Made by a program: the position numbers and the translations under genes. Positions 52,656-61,739 of a stretch of 64,000 bases of DNA are shown piece after piece. The DNA is taken from contig CAMDZD010000008.1 in the NCBI GenBank assembly GCA_945910815.1, positions 1-64,000 on the forward strand, read 5' to 3'. How positions within the stretch are numbered: the first letter of the stretch is position 1; every line of letters begins with the position of its first letter. Origin of the DNA: an uncultured Clostridia bacterium (GTDB taxonomy: Bacteria; Bacillota; Clostridia; Oscillospirales; Ruminococcaceae). Under the pieces are notes generated by a model, which saw only the letters and a list, made by a program, of their open reading frames with translations, had not been told where the DNA came from and ran no database searches.

Positions 52656-52678
52656 AAGGGTGCGGAATCCGCACCCTT
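52656..52678. terminator. Shared terminator, GH42-like / 412-residue gene
   Basis: Ten-bp stem AAGGGTGCGG / CCGCACCCTT with a three-base loop, then GAATTTTTT on the plus strand. Ends both converging operons. Confidence 0.85.
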
Positions 52679-52685
52679 GAATTTT

Positions 52686-53924
52686 TTACCATACTTTATA
52701 ATCAGGAATATTAATTCTGTAAGCAGTACCGGGGACAAAGAGGTCTTTTGCCTCAACAGGTCTGCCGAGTTTTTCGTTAGGCTGACCGATATGCTTGCGG
52801 AGTTCTCTGAAAGTAACACTGTTGAAAACGATATTCTTAACCTTTTCCTTGTCGGGCTTTGTTCTTGAGAGATAGTCAAGAAGAACCTGCTGAATGTAGT
52901 AATAAGAACGTAGCTGTGTTTTTGCAAATCTTATCGGAACAGGCTTTTCCTCCGGATTTTCCTCCTGATTCTGTGAGGACTGGAGCAGGAATAAATCATC
53001 GCCCTCATTATATCCGAGAGTAAGCTTTGCAAGGATTTCGGGGATAAATATTCTGATTTCAGCAGAAAGTGCAGGATTTCCGATAAAGCTGTCCATTTCT
53101 TCCTTCATTTTTACAGCTTCTTCAGGGGATTTGCAATTTTCCATAAGAGGGAGAGTTTTTCTTGTATATTCAACAACCTGTTCTTTAGTGAATGGGCAGA
53201 GGTCTTCCTCCTCCTTGTTTACGATGAAAGCGAACTGCTTTTCAACAACAGTAATATCCTGGTCTTTCCATGTATCGAGGTAAGGCTGGAATCTCTTGTT
53301 GAGTGACGGGCAGACAACACCGTTTATTCTTACTTCGATATTCTGCTTGTAGTTTTCAGTGCCTTTAGTACCCTGACGGGCAAGGAATATTCTTACCCAG
53401 TAGTATTTTTTTGAACCGAGGAAAGATGAAAGCACATCTTTTATGTAGTATATAAGCATAGCCGGCTTTCTTTCAGGGTCGCCCATAAGTACAACAGAAT
53501 TTACATAGAGGTCATAATCATAGTGCTGACCGAGATAATTTGAAGAAATCGGAAGTGCCTTTCCCTTATCGAACATCATTTTGATAGGTCTCCAGATAAG
53601 AGCCTCAAAGCTTTCGGCAAGCATTTTAAGAGCTGAATCGAAATCCTTTCCCTGTGATGCGATAGGTTCAATAATAGGTTCGTCCTTATCCTTGAGGTAA
53701 TCGTTTCTGATTATAAAAATTGTCTGGAGGGTATATATACCGTCCTTTTCCTCATTTTTTACAACCTGAATATCGATTGTGTATCCAAAACGGGGAATAA
53801 GTATGGCATTGTCATAAAGAGTACCCTTTACACTCTCGTTGATTTTTTCAAGAATGGTAATTCTGACATCAGCCTGTGGATTTGTTTTCATTTCGATGTT
53901 TTTCTTTTTGTTAAAAATAGCCAA
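52686..53924 (-). CDS. Unrecognised conserved-looking cytosolic protein
   Basis: A 412-residue protein that I do not recognise. It has no signal peptide or membrane helix. The first two thirds look beta-rich (DIQVVKNEEKDGIYTLQTIF), the end is helical (LRSYYYIQQVLLDYLSRTKP) and runs into a basic/aromatic tail. The start is TTG, preceded by AAAGGAGAG; the next in-frame ATG, 11 codons in, lacks a ribosome binding site. It ends the leftward moxR operon, 42 bases after prmA. Good coding bias and a proper operon position show it is real. Function unknown. Confidence 0.8.
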   Translation of the reverse strand: MAIFNKKKNIEMKTNPQADVRITILEKINESVKGTLYDNAILIPRFGYTIDIQVVKNEEKDGIYTLQTIFIIRNDYLKDKDEPIIEPIASQGKDFDSALKMLAESFEALIWRPIKMMFDKGKALPISSNYLGQHYDYDLYVNSVVLMGDPERKPAMLIYYIKDVLSSFLGSKKYYWVRIFLARQGTKGTENYKQNIEVRINGVVCPSLNKRFQPYLDTWKDQDITVVEKQFAFIVNKEEEDLCPFTKEQVVEYTRKTLPLMENCKSPEEAVKMKEEMDSFIGNPALSAEIRIFIPEILAKLTLGYNEGDDLFLLQSSQNQEENPEEKPVPIRFAKTQLRSYYYIQQVLLDYLSRTKPDKEKVKNIVFNSVTFRELRKHIGQPNEKLGRPVEAKDLFVPGTAYRINIPDYKVW

Positions 53925-53966
53925 TTAAAACTCTCTCCTTTTTATTCAGGCGAAAAAGCCTGTAAT

Positions 53967-54935
53967 TTATTTTTTTATAAGTCTTACGGCAGACCAGCCT
54001 TCTCTGATATTGTATTCTTCAGCGGTAAAGCCTGCGGATTCGACAGCAGCAGTTACTTCATGCATACGCTCCTCAATAATTCCCGATATAATAAGAGTAC
54101 CATTTTTTCTGAGATAGCGTGAGAAGAAATCTTTCATAGCAATAAGAACGTCAGCAACGATATTAGCCGTAATTATATCATAAGTGCCGTTGATTTTTTC
54201 GGCAAGTGTGGAATCTGAAATAATATTTCCGCAGTATGCCCTGTATTTTTCGGAATTTATATGATTTTTTTCGGCATTTTCAACAGCTGTATTAACAGCG
54301 TTTTCCTCAATGTCGACAGCAACGGCACTTTCAGCACCGAGGAGCATTGCACCGATTGAAAGGATACCGCTTCCACAGCCTATATCAAGGATTTTGTCGC
54401 CTTTGGAAAGTGATTTTTCAAGAAGTTCAAGACAAAGCCTTGTAGTGTGGTGCTGACCTGTTCCGAAGCTTGAGGCAGGGTCAATTTCGAGAATAATTCT
54501 GTTTTCAGGATTTTCACAATTTTCCCATGACGGCTTAATCATAAGCTTTTCGCCGACATTGAAAGGCTTGAAATACTGTTTCCAGTTATTAGCCCAGTCC
54601 TCCTCACGTATGCCGGAACATTCAACGGCAAGCCTGCCATAAATATTTTCGGAATCGTTTGATTTCATATCAGCAATCATCGATTTTAAAGCCGTGAGCA
54701 TTTCAGAACCCTGAGCATTCTGAGGTATATAGACGGTAACACAGCTTTCGCAGTTTGAAAGTCCGAGCAAATCCTCATCTATATAATCCCATTTTCCTTC
54801 CTTGTTTTCGAGAAATTCCTTGAAGCTTTCGGAATCCTGAATTTCAAAGCCTTTAATTCCAATATCCATAAGCTTTGCACAGAGAATATCTATTGCCTCA
54901 GTAGTTGTATAAATGTTGACTTCTGTCCATTCCAT
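53967..54935 (-). CDS. prmA: Ribosomal protein L11 methyltransferase
   Basis: A 322-residue SAM-dependent enzyme trimethylating L11. N-terminal ferredoxin-like L11-binding domain (MEWTEVNIYTTTEAIDIL), then the catalytic domain with FGTGQHHTTRLCLELLE, DIGCGSGILSIGA and TANIVADVL. AAGGAGGT before the ATG. It sits within a cell-envelope operon, between the C39/dockerin gene and the unknown gene. Confidence 0.96.
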   Translation of the reverse strand: MEWTEVNIYTTTEAIDILCAKLMDIGIKGFEIQDSESFKEFLENKEGKWDYIDEDLLGLSNCESCVTVYIPQNAQGSEMLTALKSMIADMKSNDSENIYGRLAVECSGIREEDWANNWKQYFKPFNVGEKLMIKPSWENCENPENRIILEIDPASSFGTGQHHTTRLCLELLEKSLSKGDKILDIGCGSGILSIGAMLLGAESAVAVDIEENAVNTAVENAEKNHINSEKYRAYCGNIISDSTLAEKINGTYDIITANIVADVLIAMKDFFSRYLRKNGTLIISGIIEERMHEVTAAVESAGFTAEEYNIREGWSAVRLIKK

Positions 54936-54950
54936 TGGAAAAGACCTCCT

Positions 54951-56312
54951 TTAATGGATATTACTGCACATTTCTATAAGGAGCTGAATGACATCATCGT
55001 TGTCAACAGCTCCGTCACTGTTGCAGTCGGCAGCAAACCTCCCCAGAGCTGTGAATACTGAAATTTTATCAGGAAGTTGCCTTTCGGCAAGGATATATTC
55101 ATTGAGAGCGGATATATCGAGCTTGTCGATAACTCCGTCACCGTTTACGTCACCTTTTTCCGGAATAGTATCGGGTTGCGGAACAGGAGCAATATCCTTA
55201 AGCGAAATTAAAGCGTATGAATCACCGAAAAAAATTTCAGCGGAGTTATCATTTATTTGTTTTACTTTTACAACGGCATTTTGGGGAATAGTGCAGAGAA
55301 CGTCTCCGTTTCCGCAGTCTGTAACTTCAGCCGTTTCGCTTATGACAGTATATTCATCAGTATAAGGAGTATCAAAAGTACTTACAACGGCAGTCTGTGA
55401 AATTACGGTTGAAGTAGTAGCAGTAGTTGAGGTAATTTCTTCTGTTGTATCGGGAGCATCCGTTACAGTTCCCGACATATAAAATTCAGCATACTTCATT
55501 GAAATCCAGCCGGTTTCGCCGTTATATGAAGTTTTTCCCCAGCCGTCCGAAAATTCTGTGACAGTAACCTTTTCGCCGTTTGGAATGAGAGCAAGAGCCT
55601 CGGAATCAGTATTCGGATTTTCTCTCAGATTGAGAGCAGAGGCAGTAATTTCGTAGATACCCTCTTTATAATCCGGAAATTCGGAGGGAGTATCAGGTTC
55701 TGTTGTATTTCCGCCGTCATATCTGAAATATCTGATTGTGTCGTGTGTGTATGAATTGTAGGGATAGGCGGAAAGCATATCAGTGGAATCACTTCCGGGG
55801 TCGCACATATAGACGGTGTTTCCGTCGGTATATTCAGCGAAAACCCAGTGATTGCCGACATAGCATATTGAATAATAGCCTTCGTTCTGAAGTTCCATAA
55901 GTTTTTCTATGTATTCGGATTCTGTTGTGCCGTAAGGAACGGTATATTTTCCGGCAACTTCGAGATTAGGAACAGCCTGTTCAACGATATTCCAGTTTGC
56001 AAGATTTCCATAAGCATCGAAACCGCCTAAATCGTTCATAGAGTTTACAAAAGTTCCGGGGTTGAATGAATCTGAAGTAACAGCACCGCAGTGTACAGCA
56101 AGAATTGCAATTGAAGTAGCAAGACAGCCAACGCCTGCAATTGTAGCACCTCCCGAACCCATATTTATACTTCCCCATCTTGAATCTGACTGAAGCCAGT
56201 ATTTATAATCAGGGTCAGAGGCATATGATGAAACGGGATTTGTTACAAAGCAGGAACAGGCAAGCATTACAGCTGTTATGCCGGACAAGAATCTTTTGAC
56301 CGGTTTTTGCAT
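54951..56312 (-). CDS. Secreted C39-like peptidase with SH3 and dockerin domains
   Basis: A 453-residue exported protein. Signal peptide (FLSGITAVMLACSCFVTNPV); papain-like C39 family domain (about 35-200) with SDSRWGS, Cys in GVGCLATSIAI and His in VGNHWVFAEY; SH3b domain (about 215-275; ASALNLRENPNTDSEALALI, GETGWISMKYAEF); Thr-rich linker; and a type I dockerin (GDVNGDGVIDKLDISALNEY and DCNSDGAVDNDDVIQLLI). The dockerin would place it on a cohesin scaffold or the cell surface. Activity could be bacteriocin-type or wall peptide cleavage; not certain. Confidence 0.88.
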   Translation of the reverse strand: MQKPVKRFLSGITAVMLACSCFVTNPVSSYASDPDYKYWLQSDSRWGSINMGSGGATIAGVGCLATSIAILAVHCGAVTSDSFNPGTFVNSMNDLGGFDAYGNLANWNIVEQAVPNLEVAGKYTVPYGTTESEYIEKLMELQNEGYYSICYVGNHWVFAEYTDGNTVYMCDPGSDSTDMLSAYPYNSYTHDTIRYFRYDGGNTTEPDTPSEFPDYKEGIYEITASALNLRENPNTDSEALALIPNGEKVTVTEFSDGWGKTSYNGETGWISMKYAEFYMSGTVTDAPDTTEEITSTTATTSTVISQTAVVSTFDTPYTDEYTVISETAEVTDCGNGDVLCTIPQNAVVKVKQINDNSAEIFFGDSYALISLKDIAPVPQPDTIPEKGDVNGDGVIDKLDISALNEYILAERQLPDKISVFTALGRFAADCNSDGAVDNDDVIQLLIEMCSNIH

Positions 56313-56335
56313 GTTAAAAACCTCCGTATTAAATT

Positions 56336-58525
56336 TTATTTTTTCTGAGATTTTCTGAATTTTCTGTATAATTCAGAGTAAAAGTCAATAACCTCCTTTT
56401 TATCGTTTTCGGTCAGCCTGATTTTACCGTATGATGATTTTTCAAACAGATTTCTGATAAGTGAAATATCAATCTGTTTTTCATCGTTAAGAGTCTGACA
56501 AAGTTCTTTTGCAGTCACGTCCTTTCCGAACCCAAAGATTTGACGTACTCTTAAAAAGACGAGTGCAATGGTTTTATCAGGGTCTGCTCTTTTGATTCTG
56601 AGCATAAATAATATATTGACGATTGCAGGATAAAATTTAAATAAAAATATTCCTGCAATCAGACAGACAGCAAGTATTATTCCGGAAGTATATATTCCTT
56701 TTGAAATATCAGCCTTTTGATAGTCAATTATATTGTCTGAAACAGTCGGTTCAAAGGAAGTCCAGCCGACAGCAGGAATATAAAGTTCCGGAAAGCCGTG
56801 AGCGTCACGGATTCTTATTTCATAATCCGGAGAATCTGCTGATGATTTACTGCTTATTTCAGCAGGCTGATTCATATTGTAGCCCTCTGCGTATCTTGCC
56901 GGAATACCGCATGCCCTTGCAAGCAGTACCATAGCGGTAGCGTATTCATAGCATACGCCTCTTTTAGTTTCAAAGAGAAAAGTTTCAGCATTTTCACCGT
57001 CACTCTTTTTGTAGGTAAGGTCGTATATATAGTCATTGGCGAGAAAATACTTTTCAATAGCAAGAGCCTTTTCGTAATCGGAATCAAGTCCGTCAGTAAT
57101 CTGCACAGCGAGATTGTATATTTTCTGATTTTCTCCGTAATCGAGATTATCAGAGGCGGAATAAATTTCGCTGACAGCATCAGCCATAACATATGATTCA
57201 TCATTCATGTTGTTGTCAGAAAGTATTCTGTACATTTCAGAATACATATTTTTTGCATCTTCATATGAAAGGGAAGTGATAATTCCGTATACATCAGCAT
57301 TGTATATAAAGCTGTCGGAATAGTATGTTATATTATAACTGCTGTTTTTCGGAAAATTTCCGTCTTTTTCCCTGACAGTTCCGAAATTTGAAAATTCAGC
57401 CTTAACAGTGTCGGGAATGTCCGCACTTATAATCCATTCGGGAACGGGAAGAAGTCCGGAATTATATCCCATAGAGTAAAGCTTTAAGATTTTCTTTTCA
57501 GAATCCGGAATATCTGAAGATATGCTATTTATATTATACTTCTTTGCGAAGTCTTTGTCAAGTTTTGAACATAAAACAATAAGTTTAACTATTTCAGAAG
57601 GATTTTTCGGATAGTATTTTTCATTGAAATTATATTCATCATAATCAAAAGACCACTTGTCCTCTGAATAATTGTAATCAGTGAAAACCTGAGTTTTAAG
57701 GCGTAAAGGCTCATCAGCCTTTGCATAGTAAAGAATTTTGTCATTAGTTTGCAGACTGCTGAATTTTCCTGATTCAGCCTGATTATTGAAAATATTTATT
57801 TTGCTTATAAGCATATCGGTGAAAGCGTCCATATTTATAAGGCTTTCGAGGTATGTTCTGTCTGCAGTAATATTCGGCTTGGGGAGAAGTGAGGATATAA
57901 TTCCGAATACAAGCACATAAACCGCAACTGACTGAAATATGCTGTCTTTTCCGACTTTTATGGAATTGTCACCGTTTCTGATGTTATTGAATTTTATCAC
58001 ATTCAGTACAAATATTACTGAAAGCAGAATAATAAATACAGCAGGCATCTGTTTGGATTCCTTGCCGTATATTACGAAAGGTATCATAAATACAAGAAAA
58101 GTCATTGATATTCTGTACTGAACCTTTGTAAAATAATATACAACCGACGCAAAGAACCCTGTAAAGAATATAAATACAGCTATTGTATACCACTGACTGT
58201 ATTCGAGAGCATCCTGAGTGGTAATGAACCAGAGCAGAAAGCCTATGGGATATGTTTCAGAGCCTTTTCTTATTGCAAAGCCTATGAGATACATTCCTGC
58301 AATGAATAACGCAGTATAAGTAAAAAAGCCGATAACTTTGTGTCTTGCTATGAAATCAAATATTCTGAATATTAAAGCTGTTATCAGAAATGATGATATA
58401 AACCATAAAGGCGTTAAAATAGCCCTGTAATAGTACATTACGGCAGTATTGAGAAAAACTGCATAAATAAGTGAACTGTCAGAAAGGACAGAAATAATTT
58501 TGTCTGAAAATTTTTTAACCGTCAT
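56336..58525 (-). CDS. Membrane transglutaminase-like protein (TgpA type)
   Basis: A 729-residue protein with about six N-terminal membrane helices (1-215), a large external region, a transglutaminase-like domain (about 490-600) with Cys in TKRGVCYEYATAMVLLAR and His in IRDAHGFPELY, and GWTSFEPT where many relatives have an Asp (DPT); here it is Glu. A further membrane helix (about 615-640) and a cytosolic tail follow. Usually encoded with moxR and DUF58 genes, as here; the set is thought to process or fold envelope proteins. Four bases after the DUF58 gene. Confidence 0.9.
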   Translation of the reverse strand: MTVKKFSDKIISVLSDSSLIYAVFLNTAVMYYYRAILTPLWFISSFLITALIFRIFDFIARHKVIGFFTYTALFIAGMYLIGFAIRKGSETYPIGFLLWFITTQDALEYSQWYTIAVFIFFTGFFASVVYYFTKVQYRISMTFLVFMIPFVIYGKESKQMPAVFIILLSVIFVLNVIKFNNIRNGDNSIKVGKDSIFQSVAVYVLVFGIISSLLPKPNITADRTYLESLINMDAFTDMLISKINIFNNQAESGKFSSLQTNDKILYYAKADEPLRLKTQVFTDYNYSEDKWSFDYDEYNFNEKYYPKNPSEIVKLIVLCSKLDKDFAKKYNINSISSDIPDSEKKILKLYSMGYNSGLLPVPEWIISADIPDTVKAEFSNFGTVREKDGNFPKNSSYNITYYSDSFIYNADVYGIITSLSYEDAKNMYSEMYRILSDNNMNDESYVMADAVSEIYSASDNLDYGENQKIYNLAVQITDGLDSDYEKALAIEKYFLANDYIYDLTYKKSDGENAETFLFETKRGVCYEYATAMVLLARACGIPARYAEGYNMNQPAEISSKSSADSPDYEIRIRDAHGFPELYIPAVGWTSFEPTVSDNIIDYQKADISKGIYTSGIILAVCLIAGIFLFKFYPAIVNILFMLRIKRADPDKTIALVFLRVRQIFGFGKDVTAKELCQTLNDEKQIDISLIRNLFEKSSYGKIRLTENDKKEVIDFYSELYRKFRKSQKK

Positions 58526-58529
58526 ATAG

Positions 58530-59714
58530 TCACACCTTTCTGAAACAGTTATCCGGATTTAAATTCCATACATTTACAGGGGAATTTACAACGGCATTTT
58601 CATCGGCAATGATAAAGTGTATATTATCCTTGTTTGCTTTTACGAAATCTGAATTTATAAGCATTTCGGGAACTTCAGCCGAAAATACAATATATGCACA
58701 AGCCTTTTCGGAATAAAAAATACTTTCATCAAAGTGAGAAATATTTTCGGACGGAGTTATTAAAACCGTCATAAGAATATTGTTTAACGATTCCTCGCTT
58801 TCGGCAGTAAAGCACTGCAAATCATTGCTTTCGGATTTGAAATATACTTTACATGCGATACCCTGCTTTATGAAAAGCGAAAGCAGAGCAAAAGCACCCT
58901 GAATATTTTTTTCCTGATTAAGTATATTTTTGTGGCACAGGTCTATTATTACAACCGGCTGAACCGATGCAGATGCCTCATCAAGACGAACCATAAGTTT
59001 ATTGCGTTTTGAAGAAAGTTTCCAGTTGATTCTTTTAAGGGAATCCCCTTGAATATATTCACGGTGTTCATATCCTGCAACTGAATTTGCGGAAAATGCA
59101 AGCGGTGAATCCTGTTCCTCGTCATCACTTGTAACTACTATATCATTCACGGCACGGAAAAGTGTATTTGATGAATTTATTTCAGGAATATCCGGTATAA
59201 CTCCTATATTTTCTGAATGAATTTCTGTTTTTGCCGGATATGAAACAACGCCCATAAATCCCGATGAAAAAATTCCGCTGATATATATTCTGCCGTTTCC
59301 ACCTGTCAGAGCGTTAATATCAAATTCAAATTCCTCTGAATTTTTCATACAAAGAGATAATTTAAAATGCTTTTCGTCACCGCCGAGAACTTCGCTTGTT
59401 TTAATAAACAAATCAACGAATGAAAGAGGGAGCTTTCCCGTCTTTCCGGCAGTAATTTTTACTTTGAGCCTGTCTCCCTTTCTGACATATTCATCACATG
59501 AAAAGCTTATATTTATTCTTTTTCGGGCAAGATATGCGGTAAGATATGAAATCACGGCTGAAAACAGTGCAAAATATGCAAGAATCATACCTGTTTCGCC
59601 GTCAATATAGAAAGTAAATATAAAAATCAGAAACCATACAAAGCATATTCCAAAAATATTTTTTAATATATTGCCTTTGTTTTTTTTCAGATTAGGGTTA
59701 AACTGTTCTTTCAT
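58530..59714 (-). CDS. DUF58 domain protein (vWA-like, MoxR partner)
   Basis: A 394-residue protein with two N-terminal membrane helices, an external beta-sandwich region and the DUF58 block GYEHREYIQGDSLKRINWKL with SSKRNKLMVRLDE. A vWA-like fold then begins VVIIDLCHKN; DLCHK lacks the full DxSxS metal site. Overlaps moxR by four bases (ATGA), so the two are coupled. Confidence 0.9.
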   Translation of the reverse strand: MKEQFNPNLKKNKGNILKNIFGICFVWFLIFIFTFYIDGETGMILAYFALFSAVISYLTAYLARKRINISFSCDEYVRKGDRLKVKITAGKTGKLPLSFVDLFIKTSEVLGGDEKHFKLSLCMKNSEEFEFDINALTGGNGRIYISGIFSSGFMGVVSYPAKTEIHSENIGVIPDIPEINSSNTLFRAVNDIVVTSDDEEQDSPLAFSANSVAGYEHREYIQGDSLKRINWKLSSKRNKLMVRLDEASASVQPVVIIDLCHKNILNQEKNIQGAFALLSLFIKQGIACKVYFKSESNDLQCFTAESEESLNNILMTVLITPSENISHFDESIFYSEKACAYIVFSAEVPEMLINSDFVKANKDNIHFIIADENAVVNSPVNVWNLNPDNCFRKV

Positions 59715-60637
59715 ACAGGTATTTCCGCCTTTTTCAGTAATTCGGATATATAATTTTCTGCTGTATGAAAATTGTTTTTCCCCTGCGGTGAAAGAATAAT
59801 TCTGTGTGAGAGAACAGAAACGGCAATATTCTTGACATCATCGGGTATAACGTATTCACGTTCATGCATATATGCAGACGCTTTCGAGCCTTTATGAAGT
59901 GCAATACTCCCTCTCGGACTGACTCCGAGTGAAAGATTGGGGTCATTTCGTGTCATACCTGCTATTCTGACGATATAGTCCTTGATTTCGGGAGAAGTTC
60001 TGATTTTTTTTACTTCTGACTGCATTTGTATAATATCATCGCCCGTAAGAACAGTATCAGCAATATTTTTTATTGGATTATCAAATTCAGTGCGTTCAAG
60101 TATTTTTATTTCCTCGGAACATTCGGGATAACCCATAGAGAGTTTCATAAAAAATCTGTCCATCTGTGCTTCCGGCAGATGATAAGTGCCGTATGTTTCG
60201 ATGGGATTCTGTGTTGCCATAACCATAAAAGGTTCAGGGAGCCTGTGTGTCTGACCGTCAACGCTTATCTGATATTCCTCCATAACTTCAAGAAGTGCTG
60301 ACTGAACCTTCGGAGATGCTCTGTTAATTTCATCGGCGAGCAGAAAGTTGCACATTGCAACTCCCTCACGGTAAACAAGACTGCCCGACTTGTCAACAAT
60401 CGAAAATCCGACAATATCCGACGGCATTATGTCGGGAGTAAGCTGTATTCTGTTGAATTTTCCGCCGACAGAGCGTGAAAGAGCTGTGACAAGCTGTGTT
60501 TTTCCTACCCCCGGAACGTCCTCAAGAAGTACATGACCACCGCAAAGCAGTGAAATTATAACTTTTTTTATAGTTTCCTCCTTTCCGACAATAACCTTTG
60601 AAATTGAATCGACAAGTATTTTTGTTTTGATATTCAT
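59711..60637 (-). CDS. MoxR-family AAA+ ATPase
   Basis: A 308-residue chaperone-like ATPase. Walker A LLEDVPGVGKTQL, Walker B FLLADEINRASPKVQSALLEVMEE and the sensor ATQNPIETYGTYHLPEAQMDRF are exact to the family. MoxR proteins activate or assemble vWA partner proteins, here the coupled DUF58 protein. First gene of a six-gene leftward operon. Confidence 0.95.
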   Translation of the reverse strand: MNIKTKILVDSISKVIVGKEETIKKVIISLLCGGHVLLEDVPGVGKTQLVTALSRSVGGKFNRIQLTPDIMPSDIVGFSIVDKSGSLVYREGVAMCNFLLADEINRASPKVQSALLEVMEEYQISVDGQTHRLPEPFMVMATQNPIETYGTYHLPEAQMDRFFMKLSMGYPECSEEIKILERTEFDNPIKNIADTVLTGDDIIQMQSEVKKIRTSPEIKDYIVRIAGMTRNDPNLSLGVSPRGSIALHKGSKASAYMHEREYVIPDDVKNIAVSVLSHRIILSPQGKNNFHTAENYISELLKKAEIPV

Positions 60638-60672
60638 TTTAAAAATTCCTCCGGATTTCTGATAACAAGTAT

Positions 60673-60701
60673 ATTATACCACATATTGTTTAAAAATTCA
60701 A
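60673..60701 (-). promoter_or_regulatory. Sigma-A promoter of moxR operon
   Basis: TTGAAT-N17-TATAAT on the minus strand, 35 bases before the start. Confidence 0.8.
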
Positions 60702-60773
60702 TACACCATAGATAGATTTTAACAGGAATTTATGATAAATTATGTGCAAAAAGTGAAAATTGTTTTAAATTCC

Positions 60774-60802
60774 TTGACTTTACCAGCCAATGACAGTAAT
60801 AT
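60774..60802 (+). promoter_or_regulatory. Sigma-A promoter of 3D-domain gene
   Basis: TTGACT-N17-TAATAT, 86 bases before the start codon, leaving a leader that contains the hairpin at 60833-60860. Confidence 0.65.
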
Positions 60803-60832
60803 TAAATATATCTCATTCATAAGCATTAAAAG

Positions 60833-60860
60833 GGAACTGTCGATTTTTCGACAGCTTTCC
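60833..60860 (+). promoter_or_regulatory. Leader hairpin of 3D-domain gene
   Basis: CTGTCGA-TTTT-TCGACAG, extended by GGAA/TTCC across a two-base bulge. No T-tract follows, so it is not a terminator; it may stabilise the mRNA or bind a factor. It does not match a riboswitch I know. Confidence 0.5.
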
Positions 60861-60888
60861 GGAAACTAAAGAAAGAGAGTTTTTAAAA

Positions 60889-61686
60889 ATGAAAAAGCAA
60901 TTTAAACTTAAGAAACCAAACGGAAGAAGCTTTCAGATGTTCGGATTAGTGTCCGTTATTCTGGCTACATTTGTTTCCTTTGCGTATCTTATGCCGGAAA
61001 ACAGTACAGCATCAGAAACAACTCTTGTGCCTGCTGCTACGATAGTTACATCAACTTCTGCAACAACTACTGTAACTTCTTCAACAAGCACAACGCTTAC
61101 AACATCAGCAACTGTGACTGCTACATCTTCAGCTTCAACAACGATGACGACAACAACAACAACAACGTCTCTGACTTCAACCGTCACAACAACAACCAAG
61201 CCGGAAACTGTTTCTTCTTCTGTTACGACAACAACATCTGAAACAACAACTGCACCCGTAACTGAAATTCTTTATATAGCTGAAAATACCGAAACAGTTG
61301 CCGGAGAGGCTGATGAATCATCATTTTATGATGAAGATTATGAAGAATCAGACAAGCAGTATGATTATGATAATGATGATGAAAGTGAAATTTCCGGAGA
61401 AAGAATTTATCTCGGAACTTTCAAGATAACTCATTACTGTGCATGTTCGCAGTGTTGCGGTGAAAGTACAGGTATGACTGCAAGCGGAACTTATGCGACT
61501 GCCGGACGAACTGTCGGTGCATCAAGCTCATTTGATTTCGGCACAAAGCTTGAAATAGACGGTCAGGTTTATGTCGTTGAGGACAGAGGAGGATTTTCTG
61601 AAAATACAATAGATATCTTCTGCGATTCTCACGAAGAAGCTCTTGAAAAGGGCAGTTATTATACCGATGTCTACATAGTTGAATAA
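60889..61686 (+). CDS. Secreted 3D-domain protein with Thr-rich linker
   Basis: A 265-residue envelope protein. An N-terminal hydrophobic segment (FGLVSVILATFVSFAYLMP) acts as signal or anchor. A Thr/Ser-rich linker (about 40-130) is likely flexible and possibly glycosylated. An acidic stretch follows, then a C-terminal 3D domain (about 178-265): FKITHYCACSQCCGES, GRTVGASSSFDFGTKLEI, VVEDRGG and TIDIFCDSHEEAL with YTDVYIVE, whose three conserved aspartates form the site. The fold is that of lytic murein enzymes such as MltA and YuiC, so wall cleavage in growth or germination is likely. Confidence 0.88.
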   Translation: MKKQFKLKKPNGRSFQMFGLVSVILATFVSFAYLMPENSTASETTLVPAATIVTSTSATTTVTSSTSTTLTTSATVTATSSASTTMTTTTTTTSLTSTVTTTTKPETVSSSVTTTTSETTTAPVTEILYIAENTETVAGEADESSFYDEDYEESDKQYDYDNDDESEISGERIYLGTFKITHYCACSQCCGESTGMTASGTYATAGRTVGASSSFDFGTKLEIDGQVYVVEDRGGFSENTIDIFCDSHEEALEKGSYYTDVYIVE

Positions 61687-61705
61687 ACATGATTCCAAAG
61701 AAAAA

Positions 61706-61733
61706 GGACAGACTTTTTTAAAAAAGTCTGTCC
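61706..61733. terminator. Shared terminator, 3D-domain / ktrA genes
   Basis: Stem GGACAGACTTTTT / AAAAAGTCTGTCC (13 bp) with a two-base loop; A-run before and GCTTTTTT after, so it works in both directions. Confidence 0.9.
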
Positions 61734-61739
61734 GCTTTT

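Noticed and set aside
60702..60888. c-di-AMP (ydaO-type) riboswitch upstream of the 3D-domain gene
   Set aside because: Such switches often precede wall-lytic genes, but the leader is short and only one simple hairpin is visible; the conserved ydaO core is not found.
60889..61686. ACA/ACT-rich tract as a microsatellite or CRISPR-like repeat
   Set aside because: It is the Thr/Ser-rich linker of an open, exported protein; no regular repeat-spacer pattern exists.
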